This document shows, one piece after another, positions 1 to 5,677 of a stretch of DNA of 26,183 nucleotides. The notes under the pieces are model-generated. The model ran no database searches. It was given only the letters and a program-made list of their open reading frames with translations, and was not told the origin of the DNA. Every line of letters starts with the position of its first letter. Position 1 is the first letter of the stretch. Both the position numbers and the translations under genes were made by a program. Source of the DNA: CAZUNB01 sp044227985 (GTDB lineage: Bacteria; Patescibacteriota; Saccharimonadia; Saccharimonadales; JAGPDM01); contig JBGAVT010000018.1 in NCBI GenBank assembly GCA_044227985.1, positions 1 to 26,183 on the forward strand. The letters are read 5' to 3'.

Positions 1-263
1 CACGACGGCAACATCAACACAGCCGCAAGCACAAAGCTCGCGACTAGGGCAATATAGAACGTTGTTAATGTCGGGAGTTTATCAGGGTTATTGGCATAGA
101 TAAAGGTCAACGCCATGATGATCAACATCGGCAGCAGTATACCGATGGACGCTATGATCAAGCCTTTACGCATCACAATGGGGTGTTTGCGGAACACAAA
201 GAGCAACTCTTCCCCATCGAGTTGATCCTCAAAAAACTTGTCAGACTTTGATTCTCTGCTCAT
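1..263 (-). CDS. PH-domain (bPH2/YdbS-like) membrane protein, 3' part cut by the window edge
   Basis: The minus-strand frame begins with ATG at 263 and stays open to base 1 (87 codons), so the C-terminus lies outside the window. After a charged N-terminus it reads LFVFRKHPIVMRKGLI, followed by two hydrophobic segments at about residues 35-52 and 67-85. The complete protein at 856-1344 has the matching stretch HFHHRHPVVMRKSLV, so the two are paralogues. The bacterial PH domain itself would lie in the missing part. The family (bPH2, formerly DUF304) is membrane-associated and has no established biochemical role. A TATAAT hexamer ends 10 nt before the ATG and no Shine-Dalgarno is visible, so the mRNA is probably nearly leaderless. 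The family call rests on the paralogue. Confidence 0.75.
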   Translation of the reverse strand, partial: MSRESKSDKFFEDQLDGEELLFVFRKHPIVMRKGLIIASIGILLPMLIIMALTFIYANNPDKLPTLTTFYIALVASFVLAAVLMLPS

Positions 264-273
264 GCTTAGCTAA

Positions 274-279
274 ATTATA
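274..279 (-). promoter_or_regulatory. -10 box of the PH-domain gene, near-leaderless start
   Basis: The minus strand has a perfect TATAAT followed by 10 nt and then ATG. Normal -10 spacing puts the first transcribed base about 3-4 nt before the start codon. No convincing -35 is visible. Confidence 0.55.
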
Positions 280-300
280 CCCTAGATAAAGGCTGATGGT

Positions 301-552
301 TTACTGCTTTGGCTCTACGTAACAGTTCTTATCAATTATTTCACCTGCACAATAGCCACATTCTGGTGCTTGATCCACCAAGCAAGACGCTTGTCCTGGT
401 TCTCTATATTCAAATCCTTTGACCCTTACCTTGTTTTCGATTCTATCAGGTGGAGCTTGTGATTCGTGCAAAGTGTAAACAATGAGTAAAGATATGGAGA
501 CTAAAGTGAGTCCTACTATTATGAACATAGTCCTGTGGCGTATTTTTTTCAT
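301..552 (-). CDS. Small membrane-anchored protein with four cysteines, function unknown
   Basis: This is an 83-aa protein with a Lys/Arg-rich N-terminus and one hydrophobic segment (about residues 9-28), followed by a short polar tail. The tail has four cysteines in the pattern C-x8-C-x2-C-x9-C (ASCLVDQAPECGYCAGE, then NCY near the end). There is no lipobox, so it is probably anchored by an uncleaved signal and exposed outside, where the cysteines could form disulfides or bind metal; that is inference. It lies 37 bp upstream of the PH-domain gene on the same strand, but that gene has its own -10. I do not recognise the family. The clear signal-anchor layout and absence of a competing gene favour a real gene. 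Confidence 0.5.
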   Translation of the reverse strand: MKKIRHRTMFIIVGLTLVSISLLIVYTLHESQAPPDRIENKVRVKGFEYREPGQASCLVDQAPECGYCAGEIIDKNCYVEPKQ

Positions 553-570
553 TATTCAGGATAGGCTTTC

Positions 571-589
571 TTGGTATCCCCACTACGAT
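571..589. repeat. Distal copy of a 19-bp direct repeat of the tRNA-Arg 3' end (att-like)
   Basis: TTGGTATCCCCACTACGAT is identical to 733-751, where it is the 3' end of the tRNA-Arg gene (T-loop edge through CCA, minus strand). The flanking bases differ on both sides, so the identity is exactly 19 bp. The copies enclose about 143 bp with no convincing gene. Exact repetition of a tRNA 3' end is the usual trace of site-specific integration, but no integrase is present. Confidence 0.6.
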
Positions 590-699
590 ATCGCGTGGTT
601 GCACCACACTCCTTCCTGCGGTGCTCGACTGCATCTAACAAGATTATCTACAGCCTGCGCTCCTCGTACGCCGAACTACGTTCTCATAATAATTACATT

Positions 700-737
700 A
701 CCAATAAATACACCCCTATCGGGGTGAATGTATTGGT
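700..737 (-). terminator. Terminator hairpin of tRNA-Arg, with a stem that includes the CCA end
   Basis: The core hairpin is CACCCC / loop TATC / GGGGTG (711-726). It is extended by ACCAATA (700-706) pairing with TATTGGT (731-737), with two A-T pairs in the internal loop. Bases 734-737 are the CCA and discriminator of tRNA-Arg. On the transcribed minus strand the hairpin is followed by the T-rich TATTTATTGG. Confidence 0.65.
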
Positions 738-751
738 ATCCCCACTACGAT
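733..751. repeat. Proximal copy of the 19-bp direct repeat, inside tRNA-Arg
   Basis: The sequence is identical to 571-589. It covers the 3' strand of the T-stem, the 3' acceptor strand and the CCA of tRNA-Arg plus two further bases. Confidence 0.6.
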
Positions 752-808
752 TCGAACGGAGATCTGCTCCTTAGGACGGAGATGTTCTATCCATTGAACT
801 ATGAAGGC
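734..808 (-). tRNA. tRNA-Arg(CCU), structurally divergent
   Basis: The minus strand folds as a cloverleaf: D-arm GTTC / AATGGATA / GAAC, anticodon loop GTCCTAA (U33, anticodon CCU, A37), T-loop TTCGAAT and an encoded CCA. Pairing is poor for a tRNA: T27 faces C43, C51 faces T63, C2 faces A71, and three of the seven acceptor pairs are G-U. D-loop and anticodon-loop sequence match bacterial tRNA-Arg(CCU). The defects lie mainly in pairs with the 3' part, which is the part present as a direct repeat. It may be a functional but fast-evolving tRNA, or one whose 3' end was replaced. It has a possible upstream -10 and a terminator hairpin. Confidence 0.75.
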
Positions 809-818
809 ACGTAAAACT

Positions 819-826
819 GCTATACT
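819..826. promoter_or_regulatory. Overlapping divergent -10 boxes for tRNA-Arg and the PH-domain gene
   Basis: The plus strand reads TATACT at 821-826, about 30 nt before the GTG of the PH-domain gene. The minus strand of the same bases reads TATAGC (824-819), about 11 nt upstream of the tRNA 5' end. No good -35 is seen for either. Confidence 0.35.
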
Positions 827-855
827 TTATTGTAACAGTTAAGCGAGGCATTTTT

Positions 856-1344
856 GTGGATTTTGAAGGACAACACCCTGATGAGAAGGTTTTACACTTT
901 CATCACAGGCATCCTGTCGTAATGAGAAAATCTTTGGTAGGGATGTTGATCATCTTAGTTATCGGGCTAGTTCCGTTTGCCTTTGTGCCATGGGAGCAGT
1001 GGACGTGGTATCTAGCCGGTGGAGGTTTACTCCTGAGCATAATAGTCTTTTTGTATGGGTACATAAGTTGGTATTTTACCTACATAATCGTGACTGATAT
1101 GCGCATACTACAGGTAAAACAGCAGGGCCTGTTTAACCGAGAGCTCGTCGGTATTGATCTCGAGAAAATCCAAAGCATTAATCTTGAAGTTAAAGGAGTT
1201 CAGCAGACACTACTAAAATTCGGTACAATAGTCATACAGACAATAGCAGGGGATCTGATCATCCGTAACATGCATCATCCACAAAAGATTCATGAACAGA
1301 TGACGCATGCTGTCCGTGATACTAAGCAAGATCTGGAGGGTTAA
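856..1344 (+). CDS. PH-domain (bPH2/YdbS-like) membrane protein
   Basis: This 162-aa protein has two adjacent membrane segments (about residues 28-46 and 52-74) followed by a single bacterial PH domain (about 77-155). Typical PH2 features are IIVTDMRILQVKQQGLFNRE, then a stretch linking helix and strand (IDLEKIQSINLE) and FGTIVIQTIAGD. Proteins of this family sit in the cytoplasmic membrane; a biochemical role is not established. The start is GTG at 856, supported by a GCGAGG Shine-Dalgarno 7 nt upstream; no ATG fits. The next gene starts at the base after its stop, so the pair is an operon with the foldase. It is a paralogue of the truncated gene at 1-263. Confidence 0.85.
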   Translation: MDFEGQHPDEKVLHFHHRHPVVMRKSLVGMLIILVIGLVPFAFVPWEQWTWYLAGGGLLLSIIVFLYGYISWYFTYIIVTDMRILQVKQQGLFNRELVGIDLEKIQSINLEVKGVQQTLLKFGTIVIQTIAGDLIIRNMHHPQKIHEQMTHAVRDTKQDLEG

Positions 1345-2418
1345 ATGGCAGATAAAAAATCTAGCAAAAAATTAAAACAGTCAGCAAAAAAATCGACAAA
1401 GGTGTCGAAACAATCACAGAAACTACAATCTGCTACTGTTGCTAATCCTGTTAGCGAGCTTGAAAATGCTAGGAAGTCAGTTTTGAAAAAAGGCGGCCGT
1501 TTAAGGTACCCATTACAACAAGCAAACTCAACAATTGTTCGCAATTCAGTTATTATTTTTCTAGTTGGGGTCGTGTTGTTATTTGGTGTATATGCAGTTT
1601 CAATTTTCGGATATAGATCAACTGGTCCCATTGTCTATGAGGTTAGCTCAGTAGTCCCAACACCAATGGGAAAAGTTAATAATCGTTATATTTGGTACAA
1701 CGATTATCTTTCCATATATAGATCTCAAGAACACTTCTTAGTAACCCAGAAAGGGGCCGAGCCAGGAACCAACGAGTTTAAATCTGAAGCAAAAAAGCTT
1801 AAACAAGAATCGCAAAACCGAGTTATAGACAACTCAATCGCTCAAAAAATTGCCTCAGACAAAGGGATTAAAGTCAGTGAAAAAGAGATCGATCAGCAAG
1901 TATTTGTTCTGGAGACTCAAAGTAATGGTGGCAAAAGCAACGATGGCAAGCTAAACGATGTGTTGCAGGAGTGGTACGACTGGGACCGAGACGATTTACG
2001 AAAAGAAGTTAGAAGCCAGCTCTTAAAGCACAAACTTCCACCCTTGATAGATACGGCTACTCAACAAAAAGGTAAAAATTTATTGGAACAAGTTCAAGGA
2101 GGAGCTGATTTTGCTGAGTTAGCTAAACAGAATTCAGAAGAACCGGCTACGGCTGAAAAAGGTGGTGATACAGGTCTAGTTGAACCAGACTCAACGCTAT
2201 ATCCAGTTGAATTTACTAGAGCTTTATACCTTTTGCAGGAGGGGGAGGTTGCACCATTAGTAACAACACCTGATGGTATCTTTCTCATTAAGGCTACAGG
2301 TGAAAAAGAAGGTGTGAAACAGGCAAGTACAATTTTTCTAGCATATCAAGATCCGAATACACTGTTGGAGCAGCTCAGAAAAAAAGCAGATATTACTCTG
2401 TATGTACCCGAGCTATAA
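1345..2418 (+). CDS. Membrane-anchored PpiC-type peptidyl-prolyl isomerase (SurA/PrsA-like)
   Basis: This 357-aa protein has a very Lys/Ser-rich cytoplasmic N-terminus (residues 1-55), one membrane segment (about 67-88), a SurA-N-like helical region (about 105-235) and a parvulin rotamase domain (about 240-325). The rotamase carries GGADFAELAKQNSEEPATA, EKGGDTGLV, the EF/AL segment VEFTRALYLLQEGEVAPLV and the final strand GIFLIKATG. It should act outside the cytoplasmic membrane as a foldase for exported proteins. ATG directly follows the TAA of the PH-domain gene and a GGAGG lies 6 nt upstream, so start and operon are clear. The basic tail of about 55 residues is longer than in typical PrsA or SurA. 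It converges on the MFS gene with only 5 bp between the stops and no visible terminator. Confidence 0.88.
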   Translation: MADKKSSKKLKQSAKKSTKVSKQSQKLQSATVANPVSELENARKSVLKKGGRLRYPLQQANSTIVRNSVIIFLVGVVLLFGVYAVSIFGYRSTGPIVYEVSSVVPTPMGKVNNRYIWYNDYLSIYRSQEHFLVTQKGAEPGTNEFKSEAKKLKQESQNRVIDNSIAQKIASDKGIKVSEKEIDQQVFVLETQSNGGKSNDGKLNDVLQEWYDWDRDDLRKEVRSQLLKHKLPPLIDTATQQKGKNLLEQVQGGADFAELAKQNSEEPATAEKGGDTGLVEPDSTLYPVEFTRALYLLQEGEVAPLVTTPDGIFLIKATGEKEGVKQASTIFLAYQDPNTLLEQLRKKADITLYVPEL

Positions 2419-2423
2419 CTTGA

Positions 2424-3644
2424 TTAGTTTCGCTTAGCCAATGCAGGGAACTGTTGCAGTAACACGAGCAGCGAGAATATCGCTGCAACAACAAAACCAG
2501 ATGTGATGACCTCTCGAAGACTATTCGGAAAGATGAGTGCTGCCAACGTCAACGCTAACCACACGCTTCCACGGAGAAGATCCATAACGATTTCGCTAAG
2601 CACAACATAGGCAACTCGAAATTCGTCATTCTCGTCAACTGTGTCGTAGTAGCCTTTCATAAATGCCATTTGGTACGAAACAGTAGTTGGTTCATTCACT
2701 AGATTAAGAATAACAATACTACCGAAACCAGTTACTAACAGTCGACTGACGTGAGCGGCTGCATTCAGGACGGCGCTGAACTTCAGCAGTTCATGGCCAT
2801 GTCGGCTATCGACAAGCTTTCCTACTAAGATAGCAGCAAATATTGCGATAATGGTACCGAGTGTTGAAACGATCCCTAGGTTTAGATACGGGTTTGTAGT
2901 GAAGATAAAGATGCCAATATACAGCGGCCATAGCCAGATCTTCAACCCGTTCTCAGTGTTATAAATAGCATTCATTAACAAGTGTCTACGTATTTTTCTA
3001 ATATTTAGTCCCCGATAACTAAATTTCTTATTTGTCTTAATTGGCTCTCTACTCAACATTAGTGGAATAATTGCCAGCATAAAAATGATTGAAGATACAA
3101 TCATAATGGATTGTGCGCCGAATATTGTTGCGACGATACCACCAAGGAGTGGGCCGACTATACCGGCTATTTTCTCAAATATATTTAGCACCCCAAGCTG
3201 TTTGCCACCATGTTTACTTGTCTTTGCTTTTGAAAATGCCACATGATGAGGAAGGAAGTAACAGCTACAGGCTACTCTAAAGATAATTGCCATTAGCCAA
3301 ATCGGCCAGAAGTGGTTGGTTGTAGTAGCAAAAATTATAAAACTAATGATGTGAAGCGGGAAGCTAATTCTCATAACATGCTTCGGACCATATCGAGCAA
3401 CTAGTTTACCTATGTAGTGATTAATTCCTATGATTCCTGAAAAGTAGAATATCGAAAAGAAGAATAATATTTCTACAATCGAGTAGTTTGCTTGGTACAG
3501 ATAGATAGGGATGAATATCCCAACCATACTGATTGCCAGATTGCGAAGCATAGAGGCTATATAAAGTTCACTCAGCTCAGAGAAGCTGATGTTGCGCCAA
3601 CGGTTACGAGGATTAGTGATAGTTGTAAATATGTTTTTAATCAT
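2424..3644 (-). CDS. Major facilitator superfamily transporter
   Basis: This 406-aa, highly hydrophobic protein has about 11-12 predicted membrane segments. It shows MFS features: a loop 2-3 region with GKLVARYGPKHVMRIS, a central charged loop (about residues 200-225, REPIKTNKKFSYRG) between two six-helix halves, and a second-half loop GKLVDSRHGHELLKFSAVL. The glycine-rich EKIAGIVGPLLGGIVATIFG resembles motif C of drug/proton antiporters. The substrate cannot be told from sequence. The gene has a good promoter (TTTACA, 16 bp, TATAAT) and a leader of about 22 nt without a Shine-Dalgarno. It is monocistronic as far as can be seen. Confidence 0.85.
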   Translation of the reverse strand: MIKNIFTTITNPRNRWRNISFSELSELYIASMLRNLAISMVGIFIPIYLYQANYSIVEILFFFSIFYFSGIIGINHYIGKLVARYGPKHVMRISFPLHIISFIIFATTTNHFWPIWLMAIIFRVACSCYFLPHHVAFSKAKTSKHGGKQLGVLNIFEKIAGIVGPLLGGIVATIFGAQSIMIVSSIIFMLAIIPLMLSREPIKTNKKFSYRGLNIRKIRRHLLMNAIYNTENGLKIWLWPLYIGIFIFTTNPYLNLGIVSTLGTIIAIFAAILVGKLVDSRHGHELLKFSAVLNAAAHVSRLLVTGFGSIVILNLVNEPTTVSYQMAFMKGYYDTVDENDEFRVAYVVLSEIVMDLLRGSVWLALTLAALIFPNSLREVITSGFVVAAIFSLLVLLQQFPALAKRN

Positions 3645-3672
3645 TTGTTTGTTTTTTATTGAACTAGATTAT

Positions 3673-3700
3673 ATTATACATATTTTTTGAGAATTGTAAA
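3673..3700 (-). promoter_or_regulatory. Sigma70-type promoter of the MFS gene
   Basis: The minus strand has TTTACA (3700-3695), a 16-bp spacer and TATAAT (3678-3673). Transcription should begin near 3666, about 22 nt before the ATG. Confidence 0.7.
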
Positions 3701-3772
3701 GGGTTAAACTAATTAATTACCTCTTTTTGATGGTGACGCTTAATTTTATGTACCTCTTTACTCAATAATTCT

Positions 3773-4747
3773 TTAGGTTCGGTGATGCATTTCTCGTCGT
3801 CGAACCATGTATTGCATCTTTTGTCTATAATCGACGGGTATTTCATTGTCAAAATGCAATCGTTTGAGGAAAGAGCCAGATTTATCAGGCTCGCTACGAA
3901 GCGTTTCGATGACGTCATCAAGCTTTTGATGTCTTCCACCAAGTCCGTGTCGCGTGTTTGTGATGCGAAAACCGTCGACATCACGAAGATCGACTAGAGA
4001 TGCTAGAATCCGTTCAGGAGGGTAGGCGTGGTCAAACCTACTAGTTACTATTGATATTCTTGGCGCATCATCACCCTTAGCAATCTCATGGAGCATTTGC
4101 GCTTGAGAAGAAACATATGTTGCCACTCCATTACCATATCGAAAAGTATCCCTTGTTCTTCTGTAAGATCGAAGTGGCGACACTCGATCTTCAAATTTTT
4201 TAGCTTCTGGTATTTCTCTGTGCCCCATGAACGATCTTAAATTTCCGTTGTCCCACTCTTCCCGTAAAAATTGCAACCTCGGTGGGAGTTCTGCGATAGC
4301 GGCTGGGTCGACTAAGACTACTCTTCTGAACAAATCAGGTCGTTTGCGCATAGCTAGTATACCGGTCGAGCAGTCAATTGATTGAAAGACCGCATCAATC
4401 GGCTGGCTAGCTTTCTCGTCTAAGCTACTGATAAGCTCACTTGCTCTTTGTTCGTGCAGGCGAGTAAATCTTGCTTTAACAGGTTCGGCGAGTCGTCCTA
4501 AGGCCTGTCTTGCAGGAATCTCTTCCTCTGCACCGTCAGGGTGCAAGAACACCACTAATGCTAAATATTTATCCATAGCTTGTTGATTGCCGTATGGGTT
4601 TTCAATAATGCCTCTGTGATGACTGCTGGAGGCTACTATGAGCTCACCGACTCTACGGTTACGGTTGGTGTCGTAGCCTACGCCGCCCATAAATATAATT
4701 TCGTGCTTGTCGGGGTTAACTTGTAGATCTAAGTGTTGCTCAGCCAT
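3773..4747 (-). CDS. Alpha/beta-hydrolase-like protein with atypical nucleophile elbow
   Basis: Starting at ATG 4747 (MAEQHLDL) gives 324 aa. Fold signals are an early strand and turn (HEIIFMGGVGYDT, about 15-26), an elbow region (AVFQSIDCSTGILAMRKRP, about 119-137), the following strand VVLVDPA, a late strand with acidic loop (SIVTSRFDHAYPPER) and a histidine-containing segment TRHGLGGRH. The elbow lacks the GxSxG consensus; S123, D125, C126 or S127 would occupy the site, so activity is uncertain. An alternative upstream ATG at 4780 overlaps the -10 box, whereas 4747 has an AGGGA site 6-7 nt upstream, so I chose 4747. Alternatives are a non-enzymatic member or a lipase/esterase. The function is not known. 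Confidence 0.7.
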   Translation of the reverse strand: MAEQHLDLQVNPDKHEIIFMGGVGYDTNRNRRVGELIVASSSHHRGIIENPYGNQQAMDKYLALVVFLHPDGAEEEIPARQALGRLAEPVKARFTRLHEQRASELISSLDEKASQPIDAVFQSIDCSTGILAMRKRPDLFRRVVLVDPAAIAELPPRLQFLREEWDNGNLRSFMGHREIPEAKKFEDRVSPLRSYRRTRDTFRYGNGVATYVSSQAQMLHEIAKGDDAPRISIVTSRFDHAYPPERILASLVDLRDVDGFRITNTRHGLGGRHQKLDDVIETLRSEPDKSGSFLKRLHFDNEIPVDYRQKMQYMVRRREMHHRT

Positions 4748-4775
4748 AATGAAGTCCCTGTTTTGCGGTTGTAAT

Positions 4776-4804
4776 ATCATATCATAAATAAGTTAAATAA
4801 TCAA
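4776..4804 (-). promoter_or_regulatory. Promoter of the hydrolase-like gene
   Basis: The minus strand has TTGATT (4804-4799), a 17-bp spacer and TATGAT (4781-4776). The predicted start near 4769 lies downstream of the ATG at 4780, which supports translation from 4747. Confidence 0.65.
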
Positions 4805-4864
4805 TTATAAATATTCGACCGGATGACGCTCGCGTTGCTCACTATTCCGTTGCTGCGCTCCTTG

Positions 4865-4918
4865 CGAACCGCTTTTGCCATTGCAAAAGATTCCGGTTCG
4901 AATGCGAGACAAGTCTCG
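4865..4918. repeat. Two adjacent strong hairpins downstream of tRNA-Asp
   Basis: Hairpin one: CGAACCG (4865-4871) pairs with CGGTTCG (4894-4900), continued by CTTTTGC (4872-4878) with GCAAAAG (4883-4889), loop CATT, with a one-sided ATTC bulge. Hairpin two: CGAGAC/GTCTCG at 4905-4918. The complement of 4893-4903 reads ATTCGAACCGG, identical to the tRNA-Asp T-arm region as read on the plus strand, so part of the tRNA is present here inverted. The rest of 4787-4921 holds no gene that I can support. Confidence 0.6.
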
Positions 4919-4921
4919 GTA

Positions 4922-4959
4922 ATAGAAAAAGAGCTACCGAATGGTAACTCTTTTTCTAT
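4922..4959 (-). terminator. Terminator of tRNA-Asp
   Basis: The stem is ATAGAAAAAGAG (4922-4933) with CTCTTTTTCTAT (4948-4959), one C/A mismatch, TACC with GGTA, and loop GAAT. Base 4959 is the terminal A of the tRNA CCA, so the stem begins in the last base of the tRNA. The A- and T-tracts on both sides make it potentially bidirectional. Confidence 0.75.
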
Positions 4960-5036
4960 GGCGGGCCCGACCGGATTCGAACCGGCGATCTTCTCCGTGA
5001 CAGGGAGACGTATTAGGCCAGCTATACCACGGGCCC
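4959..5036 (-). tRNA. tRNA-Asp(GUC)
   Basis: The minus-strand cloverleaf has a perfect seven-pair acceptor GGGCCCG/CGGGCCC, discriminator G, encoded CCA, anticodon stem TCTCC/GGAGA with loop CTGTCAC (anticodon GUC), and T-arm GCCGG TTCGAAT CCGGT. G73 is expected for tRNA-Asp. An extended -10 (TGG TATCAT, 5074-5066) lies upstream. Confidence 0.97.
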
Positions 5037-5125
5037 ACTAATACTTGTCCATAAGGACGGACTTTATGATACCAGTTAACTGATGACTCGGCAACTAAAG
5101 TATTGTGATAAATAGTAACAAAAAC

Positions 5126-5134
5126 TGTTAAAAT
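5126..5134 (+). promoter_or_regulatory. Extended -10 promoter of the tRNA-Thr/tRNA-Gly/envelope unit
   Basis: TGT TAAAAT ends 10 nt before the tRNA-Thr 5' end. No -35 with good spacing is visible. It is the only promoter seen ahead of tRNA-Thr, tRNA-Gly and the three genes that follow. Confidence 0.5.
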
Positions 5135-5144
5135 ATTGGAGGCT

Positions 5145-5221
5145 GCCACCTTAGCTCAGCTGGCTAGAGCACCGCTTTCGTAAAGCGGGGGTCTGGAGTT
5201 CGAATCTCCAAGGTGGCTCCA
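5145..5221 (+). tRNA. tRNA-Thr(CGU)
   Basis: The acceptor GCCACCT/AGGTGGC, D-arm GCTC/GAGC, anticodon arm CCGCT TTCGTAA AGCGG (anticodon CGU), T-arm TGGAG TTCGAAT CTCCA and encoded CCA are all perfectly paired. The discriminator is U73, which matches the UGGA of the T-box bulge upstream of thrS. Confidence 0.97.
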
Positions 5222-5236
5222 TCTGTCGAAAAATAA

Positions 5237-5310
5237 GCGAGTGTAGTACAGTGGTAGTATGCCAGCTTCCCAAGCTGGAGATACGGGTCCGATTCCCGTC
5301 ACTCGCACCA
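5237..5310 (+). tRNA. tRNA-Gly(CCC)
   Basis: The cloverleaf has acceptor GCGAGTG/CACTCGC, anticodon arm CCAGC TTCCCAA GCTGG (anticodon CCC), T-arm ACGGG TCCGATT CCCGT and encoded CCA. It lies 15 nt after tRNA-Thr and only 10 nt before the next ATG, with no terminator, so a tRNA-mRNA precursor is likely. Confidence 0.96.
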
Positions 5311-5320
5311 AAGAGGAATT

Positions 5321-5674
5321 ATGAATAAGATCAAACAATTATTAAAGACCGATCGACCAGTTTTCATCATGGTAACTATTTCGCTCTTAATAGCATTTTT
5401 TCTTGTTATATATATGTTGTTTTCAATTAACCCACAAACTACACAGATAGATGCTCGATTCAATACCCTACTAAAGTTCCATGGACGCACAAATTGGCAA
5501 TTCCTGTATGTTGTTCCTGGAATGCTATTTGTTCTCAGTCTTGTTGAGGCGCTAGTCGCAATGCACGAAGGTTTGAGCTCAAATATTAAAAAAGTATTTA
5601 TTATTTTAGTCACGACATTGTCATTATTCGCATGTTACATTTTTGTTCAAATGATATCTGTGGTTGGCGCATAA
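5321..5674 (+). CDS. Small 3-TM membrane protein, function unknown
   Basis: This 117-aa protein has three hydrophobic segments (about residues 15-37, 61-79 and 92-112) and a basic N-terminus (MNKIKQLLKTDRP). ATG has an AGAGGA Shine-Dalgarno placed directly after the tRNA-Gly CCA. The next gene, a glycosyltransferase, begins 4 nt after its stop, so the product probably acts with it in the cytoplasmic membrane. I do not recognise a family. Because its ribosome-binding site abuts the tRNA 3' end, release of the tRNA would leave a very short mRNA leader. Confidence 0.7.
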   Translation: MNKIKQLLKTDRPVFIMVTISLLIAFFLVIYMLFSINPQTTQIDARFNTLLKFHGRTNWQFLYVVPGMLFVLSLVEALVAMHEGLSSNIKKVFIILVTTLSLFACYIFVQMISVVGA

Positions 5675-5677
5675 GTA

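Noticed and set aside
571..808. tRNA-Arg interrupted by an intron
   Set aside because: The tRNA at 734-808 is contiguous from 5' end to CCA; the second 3' end at 571 is an extra copy, not a separated exon.
3709..3984. Minus-strand frame of 91 codons overlapping the end of the hydrolase-like gene
   Set aside because: It is an alternative frame of the longer gene, which has a promoter, a ribosome site and fold signals.
4823..5041. Plus-strand frame of 72 codons over tRNA-Asp
   Set aside because: It reads through the terminator and the antisense of a tRNA; no ribosome site or family resemblance.
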